This document shows, piece by piece, positions 17,366 to 25,986 of a stretch of DNA of 32,152 nt; position 1 is the stretch's first letter; the number at the start of each line of letters is the position of its first letter. The position numbers and the translations under genes are program-made. The DNA is from an uncultured Methylomonas sp. Its GTDB lineage: Bacteria; Pseudomonadota; Gammaproteobacteria; Methylococcales; Methylomonadaceae. Location: the NCBI GenBank assembly GCA_936941155.1, contig CAKZJE010000066.1, positions 1 through 32,152 of the forward strand, read 5' to 3'. The notes beneath the pieces were generated by a model. It saw only the letters and a program-made list of their open reading frames with translations. It did no database searches and had not been told where the DNA came from.

Positions 17366-17427
17366 GGAGTGCAAGCTTTGCTTGCTAATCAATAACATAG
17401 AAAACAAGCAAGCAAAGCTTGCACTCC
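17366..17427. repeat. 20-bp perfect inverted repeat (GGAGTGCAAGC family)
   Basis: GGAGTGCAAGCTTTGCTTGC at 17366-17385 is matched by its exact complement at 17408-17427 with a 22-base spacer. Each arm is itself partly palindromic. It lies between two minus-strand genes. The related hairpin at 18035 shares the GGAGTRCAARC core. Confidence 0.85.
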
Positions 17428-17444
17428 AGATTTAGAGTTAAAAA

Positions 17445-17996
17445 TCAATCTGCATTACGCACTAATCGCAAAGGAAACGTGTCAGCTTCATAATTGGCAC
17501 TGCCATAACCATAACCAAAATATAAAATCCACGCATAATGTTTGCTGCCTTCTATCGGGCTGTCTGTCCAATGCCAGCAAATATGCCCATTACTGTTTAA
17601 ACCCGCGCCAGTTTGTTTGCCTTGGCAATTGGGTATCGGAAAAATTTGATTATCCAAATAAAATTTTTCCAGTTCTGGCGGGCTGCTTTTGCTCACCGCT
17701 AACGACTTTAACTCTTCCAAGGTTGGCACGCGCCAATCAGAATAGCCTGCATAATTAAGGGTTTTGACCACATCGTGAATTTCTTGCCAACCGTATTGCG
17801 TAGGTCTGCCTTCACAGGTTGTGCCATTCCAGCTTGCGCCTAATAAGCAGCGCGACCACATTAAATCGCTGCTTGTATCAATCACAGTTTGTTTTTGAGC
17901 TAAAAATCGGTTGGCTGGTTCTGTCGCGGTTGGTAATGAACTACAGGCGAGTGTTGATAGTGAAAGTAATACACTGAAAAGAGTTTTGTATTTCAT
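17445..17996 (-). CDS. DUF1566 (Lcl-type) exported protein
   Basis: I set the start at the ATG at 17994-17996 (MKYKTLFSVLLSLSTLACSS), which gives 183 residues. The first 20 residues are a signal sequence ending in LAC-SS, so a lipoprotein is possible although the -3 residue is not the usual Leu. The body has the DUF1566 signature: DTSSDLMWSRCLLG, a GWQEIHDVVKTLNYAGYSDWRVPTLEELKSL core and an ending in FPLRLVRN. The family occurs in extracellular or adhesive proteins with a C-type-lectin-like fold, and ligands are mostly unknown. Its leader region contains two palindromic repeats. Confidence 0.85.
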   Translation of the reverse strand: MKYKTLFSVLLSLSTLACSSLPTATEPANRFLAQKQTVIDTSSDLMWSRCLLGASWNGTTCEGRPTQYGWQEIHDVVKTLNYAGYSDWRVPTLEELKSLAVSKSSPPELEKFYLDNQIFPIPNCQGKQTGAGLNSNGHICWHWTDSPIEGSKHYAWILYFGYGYGSANYEADTFPLRLVRNAD

Positions 17997-18034
17997 ACAA
18001 TCGGGGAAAGAAGGTGTAAAAACGGATAGAAAAA

Positions 18035-18063
18035 AGGAGTACAAACGAAAAGTTTGTACTCCT
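18035..18063. repeat. AGGAGTACAAAC hairpin
   Basis: A 12-base arm, AGGAGTACAAAC, and its exact complement flank a 5-base loop. It sits about 40 bases upstream of the DUF1566 start on the minus strand and is related to the inverted repeat at 17366. Confidence 0.8.
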
Positions 18064-18088
18064 AAACTTTGCTAAAAATCAGACTCTT

Positions 18089-18116
18089 GTAGAGACGCAA
18101 AATTTTGCGTCTCTAC
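18089..18116. repeat. 28-bp perfect palindrome with GTAGAGACG ends
   Basis: GTAGAGACGCAAAA is followed directly by its exact complement with no loop. Palindromes with GTAGAGACG ends are familiar dispersed repeats in cyanobacteria and some other genomes (from memory). It lies between the multicopper-oxidase-like and DUF1566 genes. Confidence 0.85.
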
Positions 18117-18144
18117 GAATCGTGCTAGTCGCCGTAAACGATTT

Positions 18145-19179
18145 TTAGAACGTCACTTTGCCATACACAACACCATTGGTGTAAACCGGATAAGTGCCAT
18201 CCGCATTGGCGCGTAACTTTTTATACGTCACTTGCGGATACCATGTGCCAGCGGTAGCAGGCGTTGTAGCAATCAAGTCTGCCCGTTGTCCTGGAGAAAT
18301 ATCCAAACTGGTGACTGTTTTTGCTACAGGCAATGCTCTACCGTCACGAATATAAACGGTAAACGATTGCGCCACACCACTGCTGTTTTTAATTTCAAAC
18401 GTTGAATTGGTTGAATGCAAACCAATCAAACGAAACGCCACTTTTGCATTTTTCGCCGCTGCTAAAGTCATTGCGGGTGCAGCCGTTGTTTTACCTTCTT
18501 TGCCAGCAATTAAAAAATAGACCGGATTGTAATCAGCAAACACGGTGGAATCGCCCACTGCTGTGTGATAAGCGGGATCAACCGTGCTTAAGATATAGTT
18601 TTGCGAATACGCATAAGCTGTTGCAACGTTTGAGTTTAATTGATTGATAAACGCGCCACTGGCATTTTTAGGGCGCACAATAATTGTGCTGTACATACCC
18701 ATTTCCAAATGCTTCACGGTGTGAACATGGCAATGATACATGTGGCTGCCTTCGTGACCCGCTAAAGGCGACCAAGTGTAAGTATCACCATTCACCATGT
18801 TGCCATTGGTTTCCGGTACGCCATCTTCACTGGTTTGTACATCCGCACCGTGTAAGTGAATGGTGTGACCGTTGTAAGGCGAAGCTTCCTGCGGAGTCAT
18901 CATGTTGACGCTTAACGATAAATTTAGCGTATCGCCCACACCCACTTCAACCACAGGGCCAGGAACAGTAGCAGTGCCGCCCATGCCTCCCATACCACCC
19001 ATACCACCCATACCACCACCGCTGCCACAATCGCTAAAGCCCCAAAACGGCACCGATGTTCCGCTTAGGGTTTTGCTTAACGAACTGACACAAAAGGTTT
19101 TAGAAATGGTTGCTGCATGAACGTGTGCCGCGCCTAAACTTAAAGTTGCCAATAAAACGGCTTGAGTTAATTTTTTCAT
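18145..19179 (-). CDS. Two-domain multicopper-oxidase-like protein, copper ligands in domain 1
   Basis: The 344-residue exported protein has a signal peptide ending near VHA. Domain 1 carries GHTIHLHG (His105, 108, 110) and YHCHVHTVKHLEMGM (His149, Cys150, His151, His153, His157, Met160 or 162), which supply type-1 and trinuclear-type ligands. Domain 2 (about 190-344) keeps the cupredoxin shape (LIGLHSTNSTFEIKN) but has lost the HxH motifs. Residues 54-68 are a Gly-Met repeat (GGGMGGMGGMGGMGG) that could bind copper. It is the second gene of a pair: the upstream partner ends 21 bases before this start and lacks exactly the ligands present here. Oxidation of a metal ion or phenolic in the periplasm is the family expectation; the substrate is unknown. 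Confidence 0.8.
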   Translation of the reverse strand: MKKLTQAVLLATLSLGAAHVHAATISKTFCVSSLSKTLSGTSVPFWGFSDCGSGGGMGGMGGMGGMGGTATVPGPVVEVGVGDTLNLSLSVNMMTPQEASPYNGHTIHLHGADVQTSEDGVPETNGNMVNGDTYTWSPLAGHEGSHMYHCHVHTVKHLEMGMYSTIIVRPKNASGAFINQLNSNVATAYAYSQNYILSTVDPAYHTAVGDSTVFADYNPVYFLIAGKEGKTTAAPAMTLAAAKNAKVAFRLIGLHSTNSTFEIKNSSGVAQSFTVYIRDGRALPVAKTVTSLDISPGQRADLIATTPATAGTWYPQVTYKKLRANADGTYPVYTNGVVYGKVTF

Positions 19180-19200
19180 AATAGTTTTCCTTCCCTTGAA

Positions 19201-20112
19201 TTATTGCATGTCAATCATAGTCGCCGCACCGTTCAAATACACGCCGTTTGCGCCTTCGGCTTGGGCGGTGTGAACGTGCATTGGATAATGACCGTACTGG
19301 TTAATGGTGTACAGCACTTCAGCTGTTGACATGGGAGGCACGTTAATCGTATCCCATTGTTCAAAAGGAGTCGGTTGTCTAACGCCATTAATAGTCAGCA
19401 CTTGAAAATGGTTGCCATGAAAATGCAATGAATGGCTAAATTGTCCGGTATTGACAATCCGCACTAAGGATTTTTGGTTCAATGTCCCCATCACCATCGT
19501 GCTCATATTCATCATCGCATCAAAACCGCCCTGACCATTGATGATGAAATAATTGGGTTTATAGGTTGCTGTCGCCACCGTGCCGCCAGTTGAAGCGACA
19601 TCATTCCAACGCGGTTTGTCCATTTCACTGACTACCCAAACGTTTTCATTGTTATAGCTAGGGCCGCCTGTCCATGCCGTGTTGCTGTTGTCAGCAGGAC
19701 GCACAATAAACGCGCCATACAAACCCATTTCACGGTTGATATTATTGTTTAAGGTGTCGCTGTAAAGATAACTGCCAGCGGTGGGTGCTGTGAACGAATA
19801 GACTTTGCTGCCGCCTGAGGCAATAGCCGCTACATCGGTGGTGACATTTTTAATCACAAAGTTGTGACTGGCACTGCGATGGTTGTACACAGTAATCGTC
19901 ACTGTATCCCCTTCGTTCACCACCAATTTTGGCGCAGGAATCGTTGGCAATCCTTGATTTGCGCCATATCCCCAAACATTTAACGATGTGCCGCCAGTAC
20001 CGGTAATGTTTAATGTGCCGTTATCAATATGCAGGGTGAAATTGCGCACTGCCGCCTCTGCCGTACTTTGCCCTATCAGCAATAGAGCATATAAAGCTAA
20101 TTTTCTTATCAT
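19201..20112 (-). CDS. Two-domain multicopper-oxidase-like protein, copper ligands in domain 2
   Basis: The 303-residue exported protein has a signal peptide ending near AEA. Domain 1 resembles its partner but the ligand loop reads SYLYSDTLNNNINREMGLYG where the partner has MYHCHVHTVKHLEMGMYS, so the His and Cys residues are gone. Domain 2 has HSLHFHGNHF (His227, 230, 232, 235) and HYPMHVH (His275, 279, 281), but the type-1 Cys of the HCH motif is replaced (HVH). Alone it could at most hold part of a trinuclear-type site. It is first in the operon, with the partner 21 bases downstream. A hetero-oligomer with the neighbour is an inference from the complementary ligand loss. Confidence 0.78.
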   Translation of the reverse strand: MIRKLALYALLLIGQSTAEAAVRNFTLHIDNGTLNITGTGGTSLNVWGYGANQGLPTIPAPKLVVNEGDTVTITVYNHRSASHNFVIKNVTTDVAAIASGGSKVYSFTAPTAGSYLYSDTLNNNINREMGLYGAFIVRPADNSNTAWTGGPSYNNENVWVVSEMDKPRWNDVASTGGTVATATYKPNYFIINGQGGFDAMMNMSTMVMGTLNQKSLVRIVNTGQFSHSLHFHGNHFQVLTINGVRQPTPFEQWDTINVPPMSTAEVLYTINQYGHYPMHVHTAQAEGANGVYLNGAATMIDMQ

Positions 20113-20375
20113 TGATATATATCCTAAAAAATTATTATTATGTGTGTAAGCTTTTACTTACACGAAAATAATTTTTGGCATTTATTGTGCCAAATTAGAA
20201 GACACTAAAAAATCAATTACCTACTAATAAAATAATGCGCTAGATTTATGAAAACAAGTTAAATGCCATAATATATACAATCTAAATAACATAGTTTTTT
20301 AACGCTTTGTACAAACTGATTCATTTATGTTACTTAAAAATATCAGAATCAACTTAAATTGAGATATAAGTTACA

Positions 20376-20392
20376 AATAAGAATCATTTGCA
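20376..20392. promoter_or_regulatory. Possible Fur box overlapping the porin -35
   Basis: AAATAAGAATCATTTGC keeps the AATCAT core; aligned with the 19-base Fur consensus, the site and its flank match at about 12 positions by hand count. It overlaps the -35 at 20388, where a repressor would block transcription. A chance match in AT-rich DNA is possible. Confidence 0.35.
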
Positions 20393-20417
20393 ACAACTTG
20401 CAAAACTCATCTATAAT
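20388..20417 (+). promoter_or_regulatory. Sigma-70-type promoter of the porin gene
   Basis: TTGCAA (20388-20393) and a perfect TATAAT (20412-20417) are separated by 18 bases. Transcription would start near 20424, about 25 bases before the porin ATG. Confidence 0.65.
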
Positions 20418-20448
20418 CGAATCACAGAATTTTAGTGAGTAACTTCAA

Positions 20449-21864
20449 ATGAAAACAAATACCCAGCAATTATTAAAAGGCGGTGTGTTAGCAATATTGG
20501 CAGTTTTAAGCTATTCGGCTAATGCGTTGGAAAAACCGAAAACAATGGATGATATGTGGAAAATCATCCAAGCGCAGCAAAAACAAATTGAGGCTTTGCA
20601 AGCAAAAGCAGCTTCTGCTACTGCACCAGCTAAATCAGAAAACACAGGCGATGTGAAAGTTTTGGAGCGCAAAACCGATGTATTAAGCCAAGAAGTTGAA
20701 AAACTACGCACAAACTTGGCAATTCCTGAAGAAGCGAAATACAAAAGCATGTACGGCTTAGGGCCTGCGGCTTCTAAGATTTACTCAGTCGGAAAAGGTT
20801 TGTCGATTGGCGGCTATGGTGAGGCTAATTATCAAGCGCAAATTAGTGACAGAACCGGAGCTAATAATAACGCTGACTTTGAAAGAATGGTTTTGTACGC
20901 CGGTTACAAATTCACTGATAATATTTTATTCAACAGTGAAATTGAATTTGAACATGGTGTTACCGGAGGAAATAACGGCGGAACTGTTTCGGTTGAATTT
21001 GCTGCACTGGATTTTTTCATCGACCCAATGGTTAATATTCGCACGGGGATGTTGTTGATGCCAATGGGCTTTATCAACCCAATTCACGAGCCGCCCTTTT
21101 ATTTTGGCAATAATCGCCCGGAAGTAGAACGACAAATCATTCCCAGCACTTGGCGTGAAATTGGCGTGGGGTTATTCGGACAACTCACACCTGAACTCTC
21201 TTACACTGCTTACGGTGTTGGTGGCATGAATGCCGCCAATTATGGAGCTTCTGGAATTCGCTCCGGTCGGCAAAATGGTGCTCAAGCCAGAGCTGAAGAT
21301 ATTGCCTTTGTCGGACGCTTAGACTACGCGCCTGAAGCAGTTCCTGGTTTCTCCGTTGGGGCTTCGGCTTATTTAGGCAATGCCGGACAAAATCAACTGT
21401 TTGAAAACAAAGTCACTAAAGTTAAAACCAAAGCTGATGTATTTACTCAACTTTATGAAGCACATGCTCAATGGAAATATCACGGATTTGAAGTTCGAGC
21501 ATTAGGTTCGTGGGGACATATTAGCGATGCAGATGTTTTGAGTGCCGCAAAAGGCACTGAAACCATAGGATCAGACAATTATGGTTGGTACGCAGAAGCC
21601 GGATACGATGTACTGCCTTTATTATTCAACAATACCAGCCAAGCATTACTGCCTTTTTTCCGTTATGAACACTTTGACACGATTGCCAGTGCGCCCACAG
21701 GTTTTGCCGATGATTTAAGCAAAGATAAAGAAATTTATCAGGTCGGTTTGCACTACAAACCGATTCCAAACGTGGTTATCAAAGCAGACTATCGCAATAT
21801 CCGTAATAAAAAAGGCACGCCTGAACCGGACGATGTCAATTTAGGCTTCGGCTTTATTTTTTAG
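20449..21864 (+). CDS. Outer-membrane porin with N-terminal coiled coil
   Basis: The 471-residue protein has a signal peptide ending near SANA. A short helical coiled-coil region follows (about 32-90; MWKIIQAQQKQIEALQAKAA, then VLERKTDVLSQEVEKLRTNL). The remaining 350 residues alternate in beta-barrel style, from GKGLSIGGYGEANYQAQ through repeated YGWYAEAGYDV-type strands, and close with the terminal Phe (NLGFGFIF) needed for outer-membrane insertion. The coiled coil may trimerise the porin or touch peptidoglycan. It is divergent from the oxidase pair, so a shared role in metal or small-solute handling is possible but unproven. Substrate unknown. Confidence 0.85.
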   Translation: MKTNTQQLLKGGVLAILAVLSYSANALEKPKTMDDMWKIIQAQQKQIEALQAKAASATAPAKSENTGDVKVLERKTDVLSQEVEKLRTNLAIPEEAKYKSMYGLGPAASKIYSVGKGLSIGGYGEANYQAQISDRTGANNNADFERMVLYAGYKFTDNILFNSEIEFEHGVTGGNNGGTVSVEFAALDFFIDPMVNIRTGMLLMPMGFINPIHEPPFYFGNNRPEVERQIIPSTWREIGVGLFGQLTPELSYTAYGVGGMNAANYGASGIRSGRQNGAQARAEDIAFVGRLDYAPEAVPGFSVGASAYLGNAGQNQLFENKVTKVKTKADVFTQLYEAHAQWKYHGFEVRALGSWGHISDADVLSAAKGTETIGSDNYGWYAEAGYDVLPLLFNNTSQALLPFFRYEHFDTIASAPTGFADDLSKDKEIYQVGLHYKPIPNVVIKADYRNIRNKKGTPEPDDVNLGFGFIF

Positions 21865-21933
21865 GATTTATACAAGCTACGGGAATGCTACCTATATAAT
21901 GCAAGCAAAATTTTTGTAGCATTCCCGCCGTTT

Positions 21934-22749
21934 ATGACCATTCAACCGATTGAAAAACACCTCACCCTTGCAACTAATTTGGATTCCGTTCTGGAATTAC
22001 TCGCAGTTGAAACTGGATTATCCAAACAAAAACTCAAATCTGCCATGCAAAAAGGTTGCGTTTGGTGGGAACGCGGCAAGCAAGTGCAACAGTTGCGCCG
22101 CGCTATCAAGCCCTTGAAAACAGACGATATTTTGCATCTTTATTATGATGAAGAAATTCTCGCCACCCTTCCTCCCGCTGCAAAATTGATTGCCGATGAA
22201 GGCGATTACAGCATTTGGCATAAACCTTATGGCATGTACTCGCAAGGCACAAAATGGGGTGATCATTGCACCATCACACGCTATGCAGAACAGCATTTAA
22301 CCCCACAACGCCCCGCATTTACAGTACATCGTTTAGACCGCGCCGCGAATGGCTTAATTATTGTTGCGCATAAAAAAACCGTTGCAGCCGCTTTTTCACA
22401 GTTATTTAAAACCCATCAATTGCAAAAACATTATCGCGCGGTTGTGTATGGCGAATGGAATTTGTCACAACCGGAATTGTTAATTGACTCACCGATTGAT
22501 GAAAAACCGGCGCGAAGTTTTGTCACAGGGCTTTGTTTTGATGAAAAAACGCAGCAATCAACGTTAAAAATTCGCATTGAATCAGGACGCAAACATCAAA
22601 TTCGCCGCCATTTGTCAGAACGTGGCTTTCCAATTGTTGGCGATAGATTGTATGGTGACAAGCCGCAAACGCAGGATTTGCAACTGACCGCCTATTATTT
22701 GGCGTTTGTTTGTCCGGTGACGGGTGCACAAAAAGAATATCGCCTTTAA
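21934..22749 (+). CDS. RluA-family RNA pseudouridine synthase
   Basis: The 271-residue enzyme isomerises uridine to pseudouridine in rRNA or tRNA. The catalytic motif is HRLDRAANGL with Asp135. Supporting motifs are IWHKPYGMYSQG (about 94-105), HYRAVVYGEW and the C-terminal SGRKHQIRRHLSERGFPIVGDRLYG. An S4-like N-terminal segment (about 10-70) probably binds RNA. The target nucleotide cannot be assigned from sequence alone, so no specific Rlu symbol is given. It follows the porin gene by about 70 bases. Confidence 0.92.
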   Translation: MTIQPIEKHLTLATNLDSVLELLAVETGLSKQKLKSAMQKGCVWWERGKQVQQLRRAIKPLKTDDILHLYYDEEILATLPPAAKLIADEGDYSIWHKPYGMYSQGTKWGDHCTITRYAEQHLTPQRPAFTVHRLDRAANGLIIVAHKKTVAAAFSQLFKTHQLQKHYRAVVYGEWNLSQPELLIDSPIDEKPARSFVTGLCFDEKTQQSTLKIRIESGRKHQIRRHLSERGFPIVGDRLYGDKPQTQDLQLTAYYLAFVCPVTGAQKEYRL

Positions 22750-22830
22750 GAGATCTTCCACGCTGTACACAGAAAACTCTAAAGCGTAGCTACACAAACG
22801 ACTCTGTTTTTAATTTCAATGAAAAATTTC

Positions 22831-22850
22831 TAAGACGACTGGTCGTCTTA
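22831..22850. repeat. AAGACGACC palindrome, copy 2 (inverted)
   Basis: TAAGACGACTGGTCGTCTTA is a perfect 20-base palindrome flanked by A/T runs. Read on the minus strand it matches the copy at 7108 including its flanks. It lies between the convergent pseudouridine synthase and leucine-rich-repeat genes. Confidence 0.8.
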
Positions 22851-22914
22851 AAAAAATTTAGAAAATATCACCGTACTTAACTCTGATTTTGCATCACATC
22901 AGTGAATGCTGTTC

Positions 22915-24816
22915 TTAATCCAAAAGTCGCAACGACAACAAAGCATCGGCACTAGCCGCCTTATCCGATTTCCGTAAATCCTCAATAATCGTCTCCAATT
23001 TACGCCGATCATTTAAAAATTCTTCCTCAAGCTCCTGCACATGCTGTTCATGCTTTTCCAGCACTTCAAGATACACTTTATTTTCAGTGCTTTCCATTAA
23101 GCTCTCATTCTCAGCGGCATCCTCCCCCCAACGCAAATGATGTGTTTCAACCACATCAGAGCCGGAAAAACACATTGAATCTGCCGCATCGTTTTCAAAG
23201 CAAAACTTATCATCTAAACTTGCCAATTTTAAATCTAATTCAAAACTCATTACCCAATCAGGCATTTTCTCAATTAAATTATCCTCTAAATTCAAATCAA
23301 TCAAACAACCTAATTCTTTCAATGGGCTAATATCGCTGATTTGATTAAAGCGTAAATTCAACAACACTAAGTTTTTTAAAAAGCGAAGATCCGTCAATTC
23401 AGAAATATTATTAGAACGCAAACTCAGCGCGGATAAATTAGTTAAAAATTTAATTGCTGATAACTTTATAATTTTATTATAGCCTAAATCAAGCTGAACC
23501 AATTTTCGCAAATATCGAATCGGCTCTAATGCCGAAATGCAATTGCAACGCAAATTTAACTGCGCTAAGTTTTTTAAATTTGCTAACGCTTCAATATTTA
23601 CAATTTCATTATGTCCCAAATCAAGCTGAGTTAACTTAAATAAACTTTTAAGCGGGGAAATATCATTAATTTTGTTATAACCTAAATCCAATTGTTTTAA
23701 ATTACTTAAATCAGCCAAAGCGACGATGTTTTTTATATTATTACCACTTAAATACAACAGGTTTATATTGGTGAGTTTTTTTAACGGAGTAATATCGCTG
23801 ATTTTATTCATTCTGAGATTAAGCAAGGTAATATTGCTAATATTCTCTAACGGCTTCACATCTTCTATTTGGTTGAAACGTAAATTGAGTTTTGTCAACT
23901 GCCGCATATTTTTCAAGGCATTAAGGCTAGTTATTTGATTAACTTTCAAGTTTAACGTGGTTAAATTAAATAACTCTCGCAGAGGGCTAATATCATTAAT
24001 TTTATTACGATCAATTTTAAGCTGGGTTAAATTAACCAAATTTTCAATATCATCTATTTTAACAATTTGATTAAAACTTAAATCTAAAACTGTTAAATTA
24101 AATAGCCCTGCTAAAAAATCCAGTTCCACAATCCGATTATGATTCGCTGAAAGATAAGTCAGCTTTTCTAGCAATGCAAGCGGATTCATGTCAGAAACAT
24201 GATTGCAGTTTAATACCAGTTGCTCTAAGCCATGAAGATTTTTTAACGGCTCTATATCATAAATATAATTTGTTTCTAAATACAGTCGCGTTAATTGAGA
24301 TAGGTTTTGTAATGGGGAAATATCAATGAGTTTATTGTGATCTAAATTGAGTGATTTTAATTCACGCAGGTTTTCTATTCCTGCAATAGATGAAACTTTA
24401 TTAAATCTTAAACTGAGTTTAATTAATTTTGATAAGTGCGTAATGGTAGTGACATCACTAATCCGATTATGATCTAAAAAAAGGTGGGTTAGATTTTGAA
24501 AATAACTGAGAGTGTGTAAATTATCAATTAAATTATAATCTAAACTTAGTTGTGTTAATTCCGTTAAGTTTTTTAGAGCGGTTATTTCTATAATTTGATT
24601 GTGCCCTAAATTAAGCTTTTGCAAATGCGTTAAATTTTCCAAAAGTGAAATATTTGTAAAATCACAATTGCGCAAATTTAAACCGATGATTTGTTGTTGT
24701 TCGTTTAAGGCGTAGCTGCAACGTGCTGTCCAATTCATAACTAAAGAAAAATCCCCCAACCTCAGCGGTTGGTCTATTTGTTTTTCTATCATTTGTAGAA
24801 TTGCTAAATCGGACAT
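22915..24816 (-). CDS. SDS22-like leucine-rich-repeat protein with C-terminal coiled coil
   Basis: The 633-residue protein has about 21 tandem 22-residue leucine-rich repeats (about 45-515) of the form L-x-x-L-x-x-L-x-L-x-x-N-x-I-x-D-I-x-P-L, as in SDS22 and internalins. An N-terminal cap of about 40 residues has no signal peptide, so the protein is probably cytoplasmic. After the repeats come an acidic linker (about 515-575) and a coiled-coil tail (EKHEQHVQELEEEFLNDRRK). The solenoid makes a concave protein-binding surface. The partner is unknown; no kinase, GTPase (Roc) or peptidase domain is present. Several repeats are near-identical (LRFNQI, LGYNKI), suggesting internal duplication. Confidence 0.88.
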   Translation of the reverse strand: MSDLAILQMIEKQIDQPLRLGDFSLVMNWTARCSYALNEQQQIIGLNLRNCDFTNISLLENLTHLQKLNLGHNQIIEITALKNLTELTQLSLDYNLIDNLHTLSYFQNLTHLFLDHNRISDVTTITHLSKLIKLSLRFNKVSSIAGIENLRELKSLNLDHNKLIDISPLQNLSQLTRLYLETNYIYDIEPLKNLHGLEQLVLNCNHVSDMNPLALLEKLTYLSANHNRIVELDFLAGLFNLTVLDLSFNQIVKIDDIENLVNLTQLKIDRNKINDISPLRELFNLTTLNLKVNQITSLNALKNMRQLTKLNLRFNQIEDVKPLENISNITLLNLRMNKISDITPLKKLTNINLLYLSGNNIKNIVALADLSNLKQLDLGYNKINDISPLKSLFKLTQLDLGHNEIVNIEALANLKNLAQLNLRCNCISALEPIRYLRKLVQLDLGYNKIIKLSAIKFLTNLSALSLRSNNISELTDLRFLKNLVLLNLRFNQISDISPLKELGCLIDLNLEDNLIEKMPDWVMSFELDLKLASLDDKFCFENDAADSMCFSGSDVVETHHLRWGEDAAENESLMESTENKVYLEVLEKHEQHVQELEEEFLNDRRKLETIIEDLRKSDKAASADALLSLRLLD

Positions 24817-25900
<1,084 letters not shown>

Positions 25901-25921
25901 CGGTTTGTTTTAAAAACAAAA

Positions 25922-25945
25922 GGTGGGCAAAAAAGCTTGCCCACC
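25922..25945. repeat. GGTGGGCAA hairpin
   Basis: GGTGGGCAA and TTGCCCACC flank a 6-base loop between the convergent ferredoxin and actin-like genes. On the minus strand the stem is followed by TTTTGTTTT, so it may end the actin-like transcript. Confidence 0.65.
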
Positions 25946-25986
25946 CTACTCGACTGCGGATTGTTGGTTCGGTAACATCTAAAGCA

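Larger units (their letters stand above)
20113..20448. other. Divergent AT-rich promoter region between oxidase operon and porin
   Basis: About 335 bases separate the leftward oxidase pair from the rightward porin. The right end contains a good sigma-70 promoter and a Fur-box-like sequence (see separate entries). No open frame or strong hairpin is visible in the rest. Confidence 0.6.
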
